64,000 nt of DNA from contig NZ_JACDUS010000005.1 of NCBI RefSeq assembly GCF_013761005.1, positions 1-64,000 of the forward strand, in the 5' to 3' direction. Each line of letters begins with the position of its first letter. Position 1 is the first letter of the stretch. Made by a program: the position numbers and the translations under genes. The stretch comes from Desulfosalsimonas propionicica. GTDB lineage: Bacteria; Desulfobacterota; Desulfobacteria; Desulfobacterales; Desulfosalsimonadaceae. The notes below the pieces were generated by a model, which saw only the letters and a list, made by a program, of their open reading frames with translations, made no database searches and had not been told where the DNA came from. This document shows, piece by piece, positions 9,611 through 18,661 of the stretch.

Positions 9611-9895
9611 CACCCGCGTCCAAATCCGATAACGCTGTAAAACACCACTCCATACCGATCAGTTTATATCGGCATTCAAATTCAAGGAACATCCCGGTAA
9701 AAAACAGTTTCTGGCACATATTTCCAGAGCACTGGCCATGAGCCGGGGCGGGGGTGGTTTGCGAGTCGCATTGAGCGCGCAAGCGGTCAGCAGGGAGCAA
9801 ACCGCCACCGGGCCGGCATCATGCCAAAATTATAGAACCAAGCATTAGCAGCAACTTTTTTGAACTTACTTAGAAGGGGGAGGGGCAGCAGGTTT

Positions 9896-11146
9896 TCAGA
9901 GCAGGTGCAGCACCCGGTCGATGGCCCGGAGGCGGCTGTGGGCGGTTTGTGCGTCCTTTTGGGCAAGGTGTCCGGCTGCGGCTTTTTCGGCCAGGCCGCT
10001 GAGGGTGGTGTAGAGGCTGTCAAAGGCGTCTTTGACATTTAAGTCATCATTCATGGATTTTTCAAAACCGGTTTGCAGGTCCCGGACCAGGGTCCTGGCT
10101 TCGGGATCTGATGCGGCGGCAAATTTTGTCTGGGCTGTTAACCGCGCGGCCATTTCCCGAAACGTTTCCACCCGGCCCCGGGCCAGGTCCAGCTGGTCCC
10201 GGGTCATGTTCAGATTGTCCCGGTATCGGCCGTTAATCAGGAAAAAGCGGATGTGGCGGGGATGGTAGCCCTGGTTGTGCAGGTCTGTGACATAAACGAT
10301 GTTGCCCCGGCTTTTGGACATCTTGGCGCCCTGGATGCGCACGTGACCGGCATGGAGCCAGAAAGGGGCCAGGGTTTTGCCCGATACTCCTTCCACCACG
10401 GCGATGTTGTAGTCATGGTGGCGGTAAATGTTGTCAATGCCTCCGCAGCAGATATCGAGTTCATAGCCGAGATGCTCGGTGATCATGGCCGGGTCCTGAA
10501 CGTTCCATGCGGGCCGCCCCTTTCCCAGTGGCGTCTGCCAGAAGATATCCCCGTCAGATTTCCGCCAGGCCTTCCAAAGGATAAAATCGCCCAGGTTCCA
10601 GCGCTGGCCCGGGTAGGTGTCTTTTCTGAACCGCATTTTTCGGGCCGGCCACCTGGACATGTCCAGGCCGTAGAGCCGGCCGAACCCCTTGAATTTCAGG
10701 GGATCAAAAAAAACATCACTTTTGTGGAAATAGGCGGTGCTGTTTTCGAGCAGCCGCTGGATTAAAAACACAGCCTGATCCACGCAGGTGGTGGAACGGG
10801 CAATGGTTTCGGGAAGGCCGATGTTGAGCTGCCGGCAGTCTTCCAAAAACCGGTTGGCCACCGAGCCAGTGAGTTCTCCGAGGCTGATGCCCAGTTCATT
10901 GGCCCGGAAAATGGCCTTGTCTTCCATGTCCGTGAAGTTGATCAGCCGGTTTACCGTGTATCCCTGGTATTGCAGGTAACGCTGGAGAATGTCTTCAAAC
11001 AGAAAGGTGCGATAGTTGCCGATATGGGGCCAGTTGTATATGGACGGCCCGCAGGTAAACAGCTTGACTTCTTTGTCCCCATGGCGGGGATCAAACCGCT
11101 GTTTTCTCCCGGTCATGGTGTTTTGCAGATACAGGTGTTCCGCCAT
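9896..11146 (-). CDS. Cysteinyl-tRNA synthetase-like protein with incomplete zinc site
   Basis: A 416-residue class I tRNA-ligase-family protein colinear with CysRS. HIGH-type motif at 41-44 (HIGN), first zinc Cys retained at C32 (TCGPS), KMSKS at 275-279 and a DALR-type helical end are all visible. The usual GWHIEC segment instead reads AWNVQD (213-218), so the second zinc Cys is D218. In the HHENE segment the protein has HHDYN (243-247), so the zinc Glu is Asn. Two of four ligands that bind zinc and select cysteine in true CysRS are therefore missing. The C-terminal anticodon-recognition extension is also absent. It is more likely a paralogue with another substrate than the cell's CysRS. 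Distantly it recalls MshC in length. Confidence 0.8.
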   Translation of the reverse strand: MAEHLYLQNTMTGRKQRFDPRHGDKEVKLFTCGPSIYNWPHIGNYRTFLFEDILQRYLQYQGYTVNRLINFTDMEDKAIFRANELGISLGELTGSVANRFLEDCRQLNIGLPETIARSTTCVDQAVFLIQRLLENSTAYFHKSDVFFDPLKFKGFGRLYGLDMSRWPARKMRFRKDTYPGQRWNLGDFILWKAWRKSDGDIFWQTPLGKGRPAWNVQDPAMITEHLGYELDICCGGIDNIYRHHDYNIAVVEGVSGKTLAPFWLHAGHVRIQGAKMSKSRGNIVYVTDLHNQGYHPRHIRFFLINGRYRDNLNMTRDQLDLARGRVETFREMAARLTAQTKFAAASDPEARTLVRDLQTGFEKSMNDDLNVKDAFDSLYTTLSGLAEKAAAGHLAQKDAQTAHSRLRAIDRVLHLL

Positions 11147-11261
11147 GGCGTCTGTCCCGGCATTGGGGTGTATGGGTTATGAACGTATCATATTGATCAT
11201 AACAGCCGTCCAAAATCGTGTCAAACCAGGGTGGGGCAATTTGTGCAAAAGATGCGGGAAG

Positions 11262-11771
11262 TTATTTTTTTTCTTTCCGGGATGCAAGATACCAGGCAAT
11301 TCGGACAAATCCGTAACCGGCCAGGGCGGCAACAGATCCGAGCAACATACCGCCTGTCCACAGGTAGACGGCTTTGGTGAAAATATCCCGGATGCCCAGC
11401 TGCTCTTTTTCCACAAGACCCGAAAAGATCCACGGCAGTTTGCCCAGGCTGTGGTAGCCGATGTTATAGGCCATTTTGTAAAAGAAAATAATGGTCAGGG
11501 GATTGGTGATCCAGCAGGCAGCCAGGGCCACGGGCAGGTTGACGCGCAGCCAGAGGGCGCAAAATGCGGCAATGATCATCTGAAAGGGAATGGTGGGCGT
11601 AAAGGCCACAAACAGGCCCAGGGCCAGTCCGCCGGAAATGGTATAGCGGTCAATGTGCCAGATCTCCCTTGCAAAGAGGCGCTCTCCGAGCATTTTATGA
11701 ATGCGTTCGCCCCGGAGCCGGTCCCTGGAAATCAGGTTGTTTTCAAGCCATGTTCGGATTCGGCGGGACAA
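11262..11771 (-). CDS. DUF2062 membrane protein
   Basis: A 169-residue protein with a basic N-terminus and about three hydrophobic helices. It carries the DUF2062 signature, GLALGLFVAFTPTIPFQ, followed by an N-P-L-T motif. DUF2062 proteins are small membrane proteins of unknown role. They are sometimes fused to glycosyltransferases. The start at 11771 is a TTG with a GGAAA site about ten bases upstream, so a later ATG is possible. It follows the DUF364 gene by 18 bases and precedes the CysRS-like gene by 115. Confidence 0.8.
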   Translation of the reverse strand: MSRRIRTWLENNLISRDRLRGERIHKMLGERLFAREIWHIDRYTISGGLALGLFVAFTPTIPFQMIIAAFCALWLRVNLPVALAACWITNPLTIIFFYKMAYNIGYHSLGKLPWIFSGLVEKEQLGIRDIFTKAVYLWTGGMLLGSVAALAGYGFVRIAWYLASRKEKK

Positions 11772-11789
11772 AAAGACGGGCTTTCCTGT

Positions 11790-12560
11790 TTACAACAAAG
11801 GTTGCTTGGGTTTGCAGGCCGGGCGGTTGACTTTTTCAATAACACCTTTAAACCGGCGCATGCCCCCGCCTGCGCTGACAATGTGGAGAAGTTCTTCAGG
11901 CCTGGTGACAATGACGCCGGAAAGTCCGGTAATCGGGGTGTCTGCAAAGATTTCGGTGATCAGGGGTGTTGAGGCCCCCAGCACGATGACCTCCCGGCAG
12001 TTGCGCGTGTGGCCGATGAGATCATCAAAGCTGTGATTGATAATGGATGTGGCGGTGAGAAAACAGACCGTGCACTCGGGCAGCTTTTGAGGGATTTCCG
12101 ATGACGGGCGCATACCCTGGGCGGGTGCGGCAATCTGCTCAAATATATTGAGTTCCGCGCCTGTATCCCGGAGCGGCTTGACCAGAGGGGCAAAATGACC
12201 CACCATGGCCACCCGGTCACTGCTTGTGACCCGGATTTTGGTCAGCACATCCCCGGTGTCCAGATCGGTATTGGGGGTGTTGACCAGGGCGTTGGCTGTG
12301 GCCAGCCCCACGGCGGTTTCAATGGGATCATCGGAATTGACAAGGGCCAGCAGCTGGTCTGCATTTTTGTCAATCAGGGGGAGCATGCCGGTAAACACCG
12401 TGCATCCCTTGTGCAGATGGGTTTTGGGCGTGGCTGCAAGGCCGGTCCGGCCGTTTTCGATCATCACTGCAGTATATCCCAGCCCGATGCGTACATCTTT
12501 TATTTGATGGGCTGGGGCTGTACCGGCTGCGTACTGGTATATGCGCTGATTGATTGTCAT
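11790..12560 (-). CDS. DUF4213/DUF364 protein (putative heavy-metal chelation domain)
   Basis: A 256-residue protein. The N-terminal part (IGLGYTAVMIENGRTGLA) resembles DUF4213 and the rest resembles the Rossmann-like DUF364 domain, including VLGASTPLITEIF near residue 190. Structural work on this family suggested a nucleotide-like fold with possible metal chelation. No reaction is established. The ATG at 12560 is preferred over an upstream TTG because AGGA lies just before it. It follows the metallophosphoesterase gene by 13 bases and is likely cotranscribed. Confidence 0.78.
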   Translation of the reverse strand: MTINQRIYQYAAGTAPAHQIKDVRIGLGYTAVMIENGRTGLAATPKTHLHKGCTVFTGMLPLIDKNADQLLALVNSDDPIETAVGLATANALVNTPNTDLDTGDVLTKIRVTSSDRVAMVGHFAPLVKPLRDTGAELNIFEQIAAPAQGMRPSSEIPQKLPECTVCFLTATSIINHSFDDLIGHTRNCREVIVLGASTPLITEIFADTPITGLSGVIVTRPEELLHIVSAGGGMRRFKGVIEKVNRPACKPKQPLL

Positions 12561-12573
12561 TTCTTGTCCTGTA

Positions 12574-13752
12574 TCATTTTTCCATTTTTTTAACAAGCCG
12601 GATTACGGCAATTTCCGGCCGGCCGGCGGTTCGCATGGGCGGGCCCCAGGAGCCGATACCGGAGGTGGTGTAGAGGTATAACCCGTTGATTTTTTTTAGC
12701 CCGTAATCATGGCCCCGGTAAAGCCAGCGGGTCAGAAACTGCAGGGGAAAAATCTGCCCGCCATGCGTGTGGCCGGATACCTGAAGATCCGCGTTGAGTT
12801 CGCGGTTGGTGATAAAGCGCGTATCCGGCCTCCAGTAGTTGGCCATGTGGCGATCCCGGAGGGAGTCTTTATGAATACCCATTTCCGTGGGTGTATGAAA
12901 CATTACAATCCGTAACGTCCCGGGTGTTTTTTCCCTTGCAAAATTGCCCAGACCGGCAACAGCAGCGATGCCCGGGTAGCTGACGCCCACGAGTTCAAGC
13001 CCGCTGATGGCCACGGCTTCATTGTGGAGAATCCGAAGGGGTGTGTTTTGGATCAGACGCAATGATTTTTCAATGCCCACGTAATGCTCGTGGTTGCCTG
13101 TGACAAAAAACACGCCGTGCCGGGCTTGCAGGTCGTTTAGGGGTTTGAGGTTGTCTTTATAGGCCCCGCCCATGCCGTCGACAAGATCTCCGGTGATCAG
13201 CACCAGATCCGGCTGCAGGCTGTTGACAATATTGACTGTGCGCCGCGCAAATCCCTGCTGGTTCATCAGGCCCAGGTGCATGTCGGAAAGCACTGCTATT
13301 TTAGTGTTTTTCCAGTCTTCGGGCAGTTCGGCAACCGGGACGGACACGTAACGGACAACTGGATGAAAGGCCGCCCAGATGCCATAGCCCGAAGCCGTGA
13401 CCGCAAGGGCCAGCATTACCATGCCGATGCCTTTGGACGGCAGCTCAACCCCGGCCAGTCGACTGATGCCCAGCAGAATCCAGGCGGCGGCTGCAGCGCT
13501 CAGACTGTGGATCAAAAAACCGGTCCATACTGCTGCAAACCGGTAATAAGCGATGGTCCACGGATTTTCCCGCCAGTGGATGGCCACAAAAGCGCTGATA
13601 AAAGAAAAACTCAGCAGGACCATGGCGGCATACAACAGGTATCGGAACCCGGGGCGGCTGATCTGAAAAAAGGAAATGGCGCTTCGGAACACCGCATAAT
13701 GCGATATCAGCATGATGCCGGTCAGGGTAAGGGCAAACAGGGCAAATCTCAT
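12574..13752 (-). CDS. Membrane-anchored metallophosphoesterase (YkuE/YaeI-like)
   Basis: A 392-residue protein with about five N-terminal hydrophobic helices (residues 1-140) and a C-terminal calcineurin-like phosphoesterase domain. Metal-binding motifs are in order: SDMHLG near 155, GDLVDG near 190, GNHEHY near 228 and SGHTHGGQ near 335. YaeI/YkuE-type enzymes act on phosphodiesters at the membrane, some on UDP-diacylglucosamine-like lipids. The substrate here is not identifiable. It is within a leftward gene group starting at rubrerythrin. Confidence 0.87.
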   Translation of the reverse strand: MRFALFALTLTGIMLISHYAVFRSAISFFQISRPGFRYLLYAAMVLLSFSFISAFVAIHWRENPWTIAYYRFAAVWTGFLIHSLSAAAAAWILLGISRLAGVELPSKGIGMVMLALAVTASGYGIWAAFHPVVRYVSVPVAELPEDWKNTKIAVLSDMHLGLMNQQGFARRTVNIVNSLQPDLVLITGDLVDGMGGAYKDNLKPLNDLQARHGVFFVTGNHEHYVGIEKSLRLIQNTPLRILHNEAVAISGLELVGVSYPGIAAVAGLGNFAREKTPGTLRIVMFHTPTEMGIHKDSLRDRHMANYWRPDTRFITNRELNADLQVSGHTHGGQIFPLQFLTRWLYRGHDYGLKKINGLYLYTTSGIGSWGPPMRTAGRPEIAVIRLVKKMEK

Positions 13753-13821
13753 GGCATTCCTGGCACCGGCTGGCTGCCCGGGGCATGCCTGCTGGTGTTT
13801 TATGGGCTTTTTGGCCGCTGG

Positions 13822-14259
13822 TTACATATCTGTGGACCAAAGGGGAAGGCCGGTTTCCTCGTCATATTTTCTTTCAAAAATCGCCCCGTCATAGCCCTCG
13901 ATAATGAGTTCGCAGGCAAAAATTACGGTGCCCTGGGCAAGGTGGCCCCCGTAAGCGTTTCCGGCCCCGTCAGCCAGAGTGACATGGGCATGGACCATTG
14001 GCTGTCCGTCTTTTATGGATATGTTGCCGGAAAGCTTTGCGATCTCAAGGGGCTGATCCAGGGTGAAAAACTGGTACTCCCTTGTTTTCTGGTCATAATA
14101 GGCCAGCCGGGCCCGCTGGACTGCGCCGATGGCTTCCAGCCGCCCGAGGCGAATGTTTTTTTCCCTGCACAGGGCAGTGATTTCATCGAGCAGATCCGCA
14201 CCATGGGTGAGCCGACCCATAAAGCGTTCTGCGGATTGGATTTTTTTCATCATGGTCAT
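13822..14259 (-). CDS. PPC/DUF296 domain protein
   Basis: A 145-residue protein made of a single PPC (DUF296) domain. Family features are the LGRLEAIGAVQRA stretch, the HAHVTLAD segment near residue 100 and the GGHLAQGTV motif near 115, which supply the His residues of the trimer. In plants the domain occurs in AT-hook DNA-binding proteins. In bacteria the stand-alone form is trimeric and of uncertain role. It sits 57 bases downstream of rubrerythrin and 69 upstream of the metallophosphoesterase gene. Confidence 0.87.
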   Translation of the reverse strand: MTMMKKIQSAERFMGRLTHGADLLDEITALCREKNIRLGRLEAIGAVQRARLAYYDQKTREYQFFTLDQPLEIAKLSGNISIKDGQPMVHAHVTLADGAGNAYGGHLAQGTVIFACELIIEGYDGAIFERKYDEETGLPLWSTDM

Positions 14260-14316
14260 GGGATCCTGCCTTTCTCCCGCACATGGGGATGTTTTGGATT
14301 TGCTCGTCCCGGGTGT

Positions 14317-14820
14317 TTATTCCACGGTCTTGAATTTTTCCCTGGGAGCCCCGCATACCGGGCATTTCTCGGGTGCTTTTTTGTCTGTGACATACCCGCA
14401 GACCTGGCAGACCTGATAGGCCTTGACGGTGTTTTTGATGACCTGATAAAGGGCGCGCTCATAGAGTTTGGCATGATAGGCCTCGGCATCCCGGGCCTGG
14501 CCGAATGTTGTGGCGGCCTGGGTTTCGCCCTCGTCTTCGGCGGCCTTGATCATTTCCGGATACTCGTTTTCGCTGATGGACTGCTCGCGTTTAAAAGAAT
14601 CGAGCAGGTTGGTATCCGTGTCCTTTACCAGCAGATCCCTGACCAGGTTTAAATGGCGCGTGGCATGTACCCGCTCGGCTTCGGCAACGGCCCTGAACAA
14701 AAGGGCAATCTGGGGGACCTCTTCTTCCTCGGCTTTCTCAGCATACGCCAGAAGCCTGAAATAGGCCTTGGCCTCGCCGATAAATGCCGTGTATACATTT
14801 TCTCTGGTTTTTTCCTTCAT
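14317..14820 (-). CDS. Rubrerythrin
   Basis: A 167-residue non-haem iron protein that reduces hydrogen peroxide in anaerobes. The N-terminal ferritin-like four-helix domain has the Glu residues of the diiron site (FIGEAKAY near 14 and AEAERVHATRH near 50). The C-terminal rubredoxin-like domain shows CQVCGY ... CPVCGAP. The ATG at 14820 is selected over longer options because AAGGAG lies just upstream. It heads the leftward gene group to 9896. Its presence supports an anaerobic lifestyle. Confidence 0.94.
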   Translation of the reverse strand: MKEKTRENVYTAFIGEAKAYFRLLAYAEKAEEEEVPQIALLFRAVAEAERVHATRHLNLVRDLLVKDTDTNLLDSFKREQSISENEYPEMIKAAEDEGETQAATTFGQARDAEAYHAKLYERALYQVIKNTVKAYQVCQVCGYVTDKKAPEKCPVCGAPREKFKTVE

Positions 14821-15042
14821 GAGTTCTCCTTGTGCTGCTGGCGGTCCGGTATAAAACTGCAAGGGCCTCCGGCGTTCTGGCAACGGCGGCCTGCTGTTTA
14901 ACGCTATTTCCTTTTATCAATACCTTAACAGCAGCCGATTTTCAAGTCCGGTGCGCAGGTCCGTTCAAAAACAGGCTGATATAGGGTTTTTTCAATGAAA
15001 TGGTTGTTCAGATATTTTAGCTCATGTTCATCAACAAAACTG

Positions 15043-15072
15043 TTGACCCATGGAAGTTTTGGCTGTTTAAAT
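15043..15072 (+). promoter_or_regulatory. Putative sigma-70 promoter for the hydroxyacyl-CoA dehydrogenase gene
   Basis: TTGACC at 15043-15048 and TTAAAT at 15067-15072 are spaced by 18 bases, about 50 bases before the start codon at 15124. The -35 is good and the -10 only fair. Confidence 0.4.
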
Positions 15073-15123
15073 TAAATCTTTTCTAAAACCCAATAAACCG
15101 CAAACATGGAAGAAGGAGGCATT

Positions 15124-15999
15124 ATGAACATTGACGACGTAAAAAACATTACCGTGGTCGGGGCCGGCAACATGGGGCATCAGATAGCCACCCTGTGCGC
15201 TATCAAGGGGTATAAAACCGTCTGCACCGACGTCAAGGAAGATGTGCTCAAAAAGGCTGAGGCCTTTGTAGACAAGTATCTGCCCGGCCGGGTCAAAAAG
15301 GGCAAACTCACCGAGGAGCAGGCTATGCAGGCCAGGAACAACATTCGGTTTACCCAGAGCCTCGATGATGCAGCCAAAGAAGCCGATTATGTGATTGAGG
15401 CCGTGCTGGAGGTGGTGGACCTGAAGAGAAAGATTTTTGCCGACCTGGACCGGATTACGCCGGAGCATGCCATTCTGGCCACCAACAGCTCCTTTATTGT
15501 CAGCTCCAAAATCGCTGATGCCACAAAGCGGCCGGAAAAAGTGTGCAATTTGCATTTTTTCAATCCCGCCCTGGTCATGAAACTGGTGGAAGTGGTCCAG
15601 GGTCCCCATACCGGCGATGAAACAGTGGAAATCTCCATGGATCTGTGCCGGAACCTGGAAAAGGTCCCCGTGCATCTGAAAAAGGAAGTGGACGGATTTC
15701 TGCTCAATCGCATATTCCGCGCAATTAACCATGAAGCCCTATGGCTGCTGGACATGGGCGTTGCCTCTGTCGAAGACATTGACAAAGCTTGCGTCTACGG
15801 CGCAGGCCATCCCATGGGGCCCTTCCGTTTAAACGATCTCACAGGCATTGACCTGGCCTACACCATGGCCATGGAAAGCTTCAAGGCCACCGGCGATCCT
15901 GCCCAGCGTCCTTCGCCCAGCGTGGTGGAGCATTACGTCAAGGGGGAATACGGTGAGAAGACCGGCAAGGGCTGGTATGACTATTCCGATAAGCAATAA
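15124..15999 (+). CDS. hbd: 3-hydroxyacyl-CoA (3-hydroxybutyryl-CoA) dehydrogenase
   Basis: A 291-residue NAD-dependent dehydrogenase that oxidises 3-hydroxyacyl-CoA in beta-oxidation or runs in reverse in butyrate-type metabolism. The NAD-binding GAGNMGHQIA motif is near residue 13. The catalytic His is in HFFNPALVMKLVE near 145, and the C-terminal 3HCDH domain ends in GEKTGKGWYDY. The ATG at 15124 has GGAGG seven bases upstream and removes a six-residue false extension. It is followed after about 50 bases by a thiolase gene, forming a two-step operon. Confidence 0.92.
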   Translation: MNIDDVKNITVVGAGNMGHQIATLCAIKGYKTVCTDVKEDVLKKAEAFVDKYLPGRVKKGKLTEEQAMQARNNIRFTQSLDDAAKEADYVIEAVLEVVDLKRKIFADLDRITPEHAILATNSSFIVSSKIADATKRPEKVCNLHFFNPALVMKLVEVVQGPHTGDETVEISMDLCRNLEKVPVHLKKEVDGFLLNRIFRAINHEALWLLDMGVASVEDIDKACVYGAGHPMGPFRLNDLTGIDLAYTMAMESFKATGDPAQRPSPSVVEHYVKGEYGEKTGKGWYDYSDKQ

Positions 16000-16052
16000 C
16001 TGTCTGAAGCCGGCGGCAGCGGCCGGATATATATTCCAATAAAGGAGTCAGT

Positions 16053-17261
16053 ATGCCTGAAAGAGAAATTGTTTTTGTTGATGCCGTGCGCACGGCATTC
16101 GGGCGCATGGGGGGCACCCTCCGGGATGTTTTCTGCTCCAAGCTCGGCGGCATTGCCCTGAAAGGACTGCTGGACAAAACCGGGATTGCCGAAAAAGCGC
16201 ATGTGGATACTGTGATGGCCGGTTCAGCCGCCCATTGCTCCCATGCGCTGAACCCGGCCCGCTGGGCCGCCTTGTATTCGGGCCTTCCATATGAAACTTC
16301 GGCCTCTTACGTGGAGATGCAGTGCGGTTCTGCCATTGATTCCATCAATCATGCCGCCTGGAAGATGCTCGCCGGCCAGGCCGATATCGTGATTGCCGGC
16401 GGCATGGAATCCTACAGCCAGGTGGCGGCAAAGTTTTCCATGTCCACCCCGCCCTACAAGCTGATTCCGCCAATGCCGATTCAGCAGCAGCTTTCTCCTG
16501 TACCGGAAGAATGCATTGGCATGGGTTTGACCGCGGAAAACCTGCAGCAAATGTATCATATTTCAAGGCAGGCTTCTGATGAGTTTGCCTATAACAGCCA
16601 GATGCGGGCCAGGGCCGCCATGGAGGCCGGTTATTTCAAAGACGAGATTGTGCCGGTGACCTTCCCGGCGACCCGAAAAACCCCGGAAGTGGTTTTTGAC
16701 ACAGACGAGCATCCCCGGTTTGAGACCACACTGGAAGCCCTTGCCAAGCTGCCGCCCGCCTTTAGCAAAGAGGGGACCGTGACGGCCGGAAACGCCTCGG
16801 GCAGAAACGACGGTGCGGCATTCGTGCTGATGATGACCCGGCAGAAGGCCCAAGAGCTGGGCTATGAGCCCATGGCCAAATGGCTTGCAGGTGCGGATTA
16901 CGGCTGCGATCCCAGGATCATGGGCATCGCCCCGGCTCACGCCGTGCCCAGGGCGCTTTCCCGGGCCGGGCTGAAGCTTTCCCAGATGGATCACATGGAA
17001 TGCAATGAGGCTTTTGCGGTCCAGAACCTGGCGGTGATCAAGGAAATAGAAAACCAGACCGGTGAGAAGGTGGACATGGAAAAGTGGAATCCCCTGGGCG
17101 GGGCCATTGCCTTTGGCCATCCCAACGGTGCATCCGGTGCCCGGGTGGGCATGTTTGCCATGCGCACCCTGATTCGCAACGGCGGCCGGTATGGATTTTT
17201 CAGCTCCTGCTGCGGCGGGGGACTGGGCGTTGCCACAGTGATTGAAAACCTGCAGCGGTAA
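16053..17261 (+). CDS. Acetyl-CoA acyltransferase (thiolase)
   Basis: A 402-residue thiolase that cleaves 3-ketoacyl-CoA with CoA, or condenses acetyl-CoA in reverse. Active-site elements are C91 (EMQCGSAI), the NEAFAVQN segment near 320, the [10 protein letters not shown] His motif near 355 and a C-terminal Cys in [16 protein letters not shown] lies upstream of the ATG. It follows the hydroxyacyl-CoA dehydrogenase and is closed by a strong terminator, so the two form a compact operon. Chain-length preference is not readable. Confidence 0.93.
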   Translation: MPEREIVFVDAVRTAFGRMGGTLRDVFCSKLGGIALKGLLDKTGIAEKAHVDTVMAGSAAHCSHALNPARWAALYSGLPYETSASYVEMQCGSAIDSINHAAWKMLAGQADIVIAGGMESYSQVAAKFSMSTPPYKLIPPMPIQQQLSPVPEECIGMGLTAENLQQMYHISRQASDEFAYNSQMRARAAMEAGYFKDEIVPVTFPATRKTPEVVFDTDEHPRFETTLEALAKLPPAFSKEGTVTAGNASGRNDGAAFVLMMTRQKAQELGYEPMAKWLAGADYGCDPRIMGIAPAHAVPRALSRAGLKLSQMDHMECNEAFAVQNLAVIKEIENQTGEKVDMEKWNPLGGAIAFGHPNGASGARVGMFAMRTLIRNGGRYGFFSSCCGGGLGVATVIENLQR

Positions 17262-17280
17262 TTTTTTAAATCAGGATAAA

Positions 17281-17336
17281 AAGCCAGGAACAGATACTTC
17301 CGGCAGAGGCCGGCGGGTTTGTTTCTGGCTTTTTTT
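17281..17336 (+). terminator. Rho-independent terminator after the thiolase gene
   Basis: aagccaggaaca at 17281-17292 pairs with tgtttctggctt at 17320-17331, with an inner GC-rich loop, and is followed by a run of seven T. Confidence 0.85.
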
Positions 17337-17360
17337 GTAACCCGTAACACCTGTGTATGA

Positions 17361-17681
17361 TCAGGACGGCGTTGCCAGCTTGAGCCCGATGATTCCGGCA
17401 ACGATCAAGCCAATGCTGATGAGCCGGCCGGCGCCGGCCGGCTCATCAAATAGTGCAATGCCCAGAATCACGGTGCCCACCGCGCCAATGCCCACCCATA
17501 CTGCATATGCGGTTCCAACGGGCAGACTTTTCATGGCCAGCCCCAGCAGCCACACGCTGGCAAGCATTGCCAAAAGGGTCCACACGCTTGGCCACAGCCG
17601 GGTAAACCCCTGGGTGTATTTCAATCCAATGGCCCAGCCGGTTTCAAATAAGCCGGCAAGAATCAGAACAATCCAAACCAT
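17361..17681 (-). CDS. sugE: SMR-family exporter, Gdx/SugE type
   Basis: A 106-residue four-helix membrane protein of the small multidrug resistance family. The [14 protein letters not shown] segment supplies the central Glu. The [10 protein letters not shown] motif matches the Gdx (SugE, guanidinium exporter) branch rather than EmrE. One residue that is Thr in typical Gdx (AVWTGIG) is Val here. It lies 22 bases downstream of the DUF1638 gene on the same strand. No guanidine riboswitch motif was seen upstream of that pair. Confidence 0.88.
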   Translation of the reverse strand: MVWIVLILAGLFETGWAIGLKYTQGFTRLWPSVWTLLAMLASVWLLGLAMKSLPVGTAYAVWVGIGAVGTVILGIALFDEPAGAGRLISIGLIVAGIIGLKLATPS

Positions 17682-17703
17682 GGGTTAATTTTCTGCCTTT
17701 ATT

Positions 17704-18336
17704 TCAGCCTGCCAGGGCAATGGCCTGCTCCTCAAGAAGGGATTTGAATCGCTCGAGGGTAATGGGGCAGGGCTGGATGGGAATGCCCATCCAGTCCGAA
17801 TATTCCAGCAGTTCCTCGGGCTTTTCCGCCATGTACTGGTCCATAAAACCGATGGCGTCGAGTACCATGGCGCCGCCGGTATGTTTGGGAAAATTTTCAT
17901 TGGCCAGCCCCTTGTCCCATCCCTTGTATACCTGATGGCGGAATTTGATCCATCCAGGGGTGAGCCACAACACCTTTTCCCCGTTTGCCAGCTCCTGTCG
18001 CTGTTCTTTGCCCGCGAGCATGTCCATGCAATGGGTGGCGTTAATCCGGGCAATATGGCCGCCCTGTTCATGGATAATCGTGTCAATGGTTCGGGTAACG
18101 TCACCGGTATTGACATAGCAGAACTTCCCGCCGTAGACAACAAGGATTTTTTCGGTTTTTTCCTGTGCTTTTCGGATCTTATCAGTGAGCTGTTTTTCCA
18201 GTTCCCGGGGGTCTTCATGAAGTCCGGGTGTGGTGAAGTACAAATGCGCCGGGTTTAAGAATCCTTCCTGGCGCAGGTAATTGAGTTCCGGGCTCAGTGT
18301 GCCGCAAGATACAATGGCGATGTTTTCAAAATTCAT
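17704..18336 (-). CDS. DUF1638 protein
   Basis: A 210-residue soluble protein. The N-terminus (IVSCGTLSPELNYL) matches the DUF1638 signature known from methanogens and Desulfobacterota. Three Cys residues (in SCGT, KFCYV and THCMDML) suggest a possible metal or corrinoid connection, but this is inference. The ATG at 18336 is preferred because the preceding 16 residues are unlike the family. It is upstream of the Gdx/SugE gene and likely cotranscribed. No function is established. Confidence 0.75.
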   Translation of the reverse strand: MNFENIAIVSCGTLSPELNYLRQEGFLNPAHLYFTTPGLHEDPRELEKQLTDKIRKAQEKTEKILVVYGGKFCYVNTGDVTRTIDTIIHEQGGHIARINATHCMDMLAGKEQRQELANGEKVLWLTPGWIKFRHQVYKGWDKGLANENFPKHTGGAMVLDAIGFMDQYMAEKPEELLEYSDWMGIPIQPCPITLERFKSLLEEQAIALAG

Positions 18337-18661
18337 GATCAAAGCCTTTATCCTTTTCAAGGTTTGGGTTTGGATGTCATTCAAACGCTTTTTTTTCTTT
18401 TTGTTAATAAAATATACAAAATTGATGCCAGTATGCCCAATATGGGGTGGAATGGAGGTAATTTACCTTTATTTCAAAAAGTTATTCTTTGTTTAAATGA
18501 GGATTCAGTCATGCGGCTGTTTTTTGCTGCCGTGGCGCAAAACGGTATATAACGTTAGGTAGCGGTATTGGATAAAATCAAATTCGGGTTTGCTGTGTTG
18601 TTGAAACCCTGTTTTCAATATCGTACAAACTGTGATAATCAAAGAATAAGGAACAAAGTGT

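Noticed and set aside
9429-9800. A 123-codon minus-strand gene over the hairpin repeat
   Set aside because: Its translation (NFKLLE-type segment) is produced by the palindromic repeat and recurs in the other copies. It lacks a ribosome-binding site.
9896-11146. Calling this gene the housekeeping cysS or mshC
   Set aside because: Two zinc ligands are changed and the anticodon-binding end is missing. MshC keeps the zinc site and no mycothiol genes are near.
13276-14652. Long plus-strand frame of 458 codons
   Set aside because: It runs antisense to the metallophosphoesterase, PPC and rubrerythrin genes, which have clear motifs and ribosome-binding sites. Its translation has no domain.
17361-18560. 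Guanidine riboswitch upstream of the Gdx/SugE pair
   Set aside because: I looked upstream of the DUF1638 start for ykkC-type conserved words and the short guanidine-II hairpins and found none.
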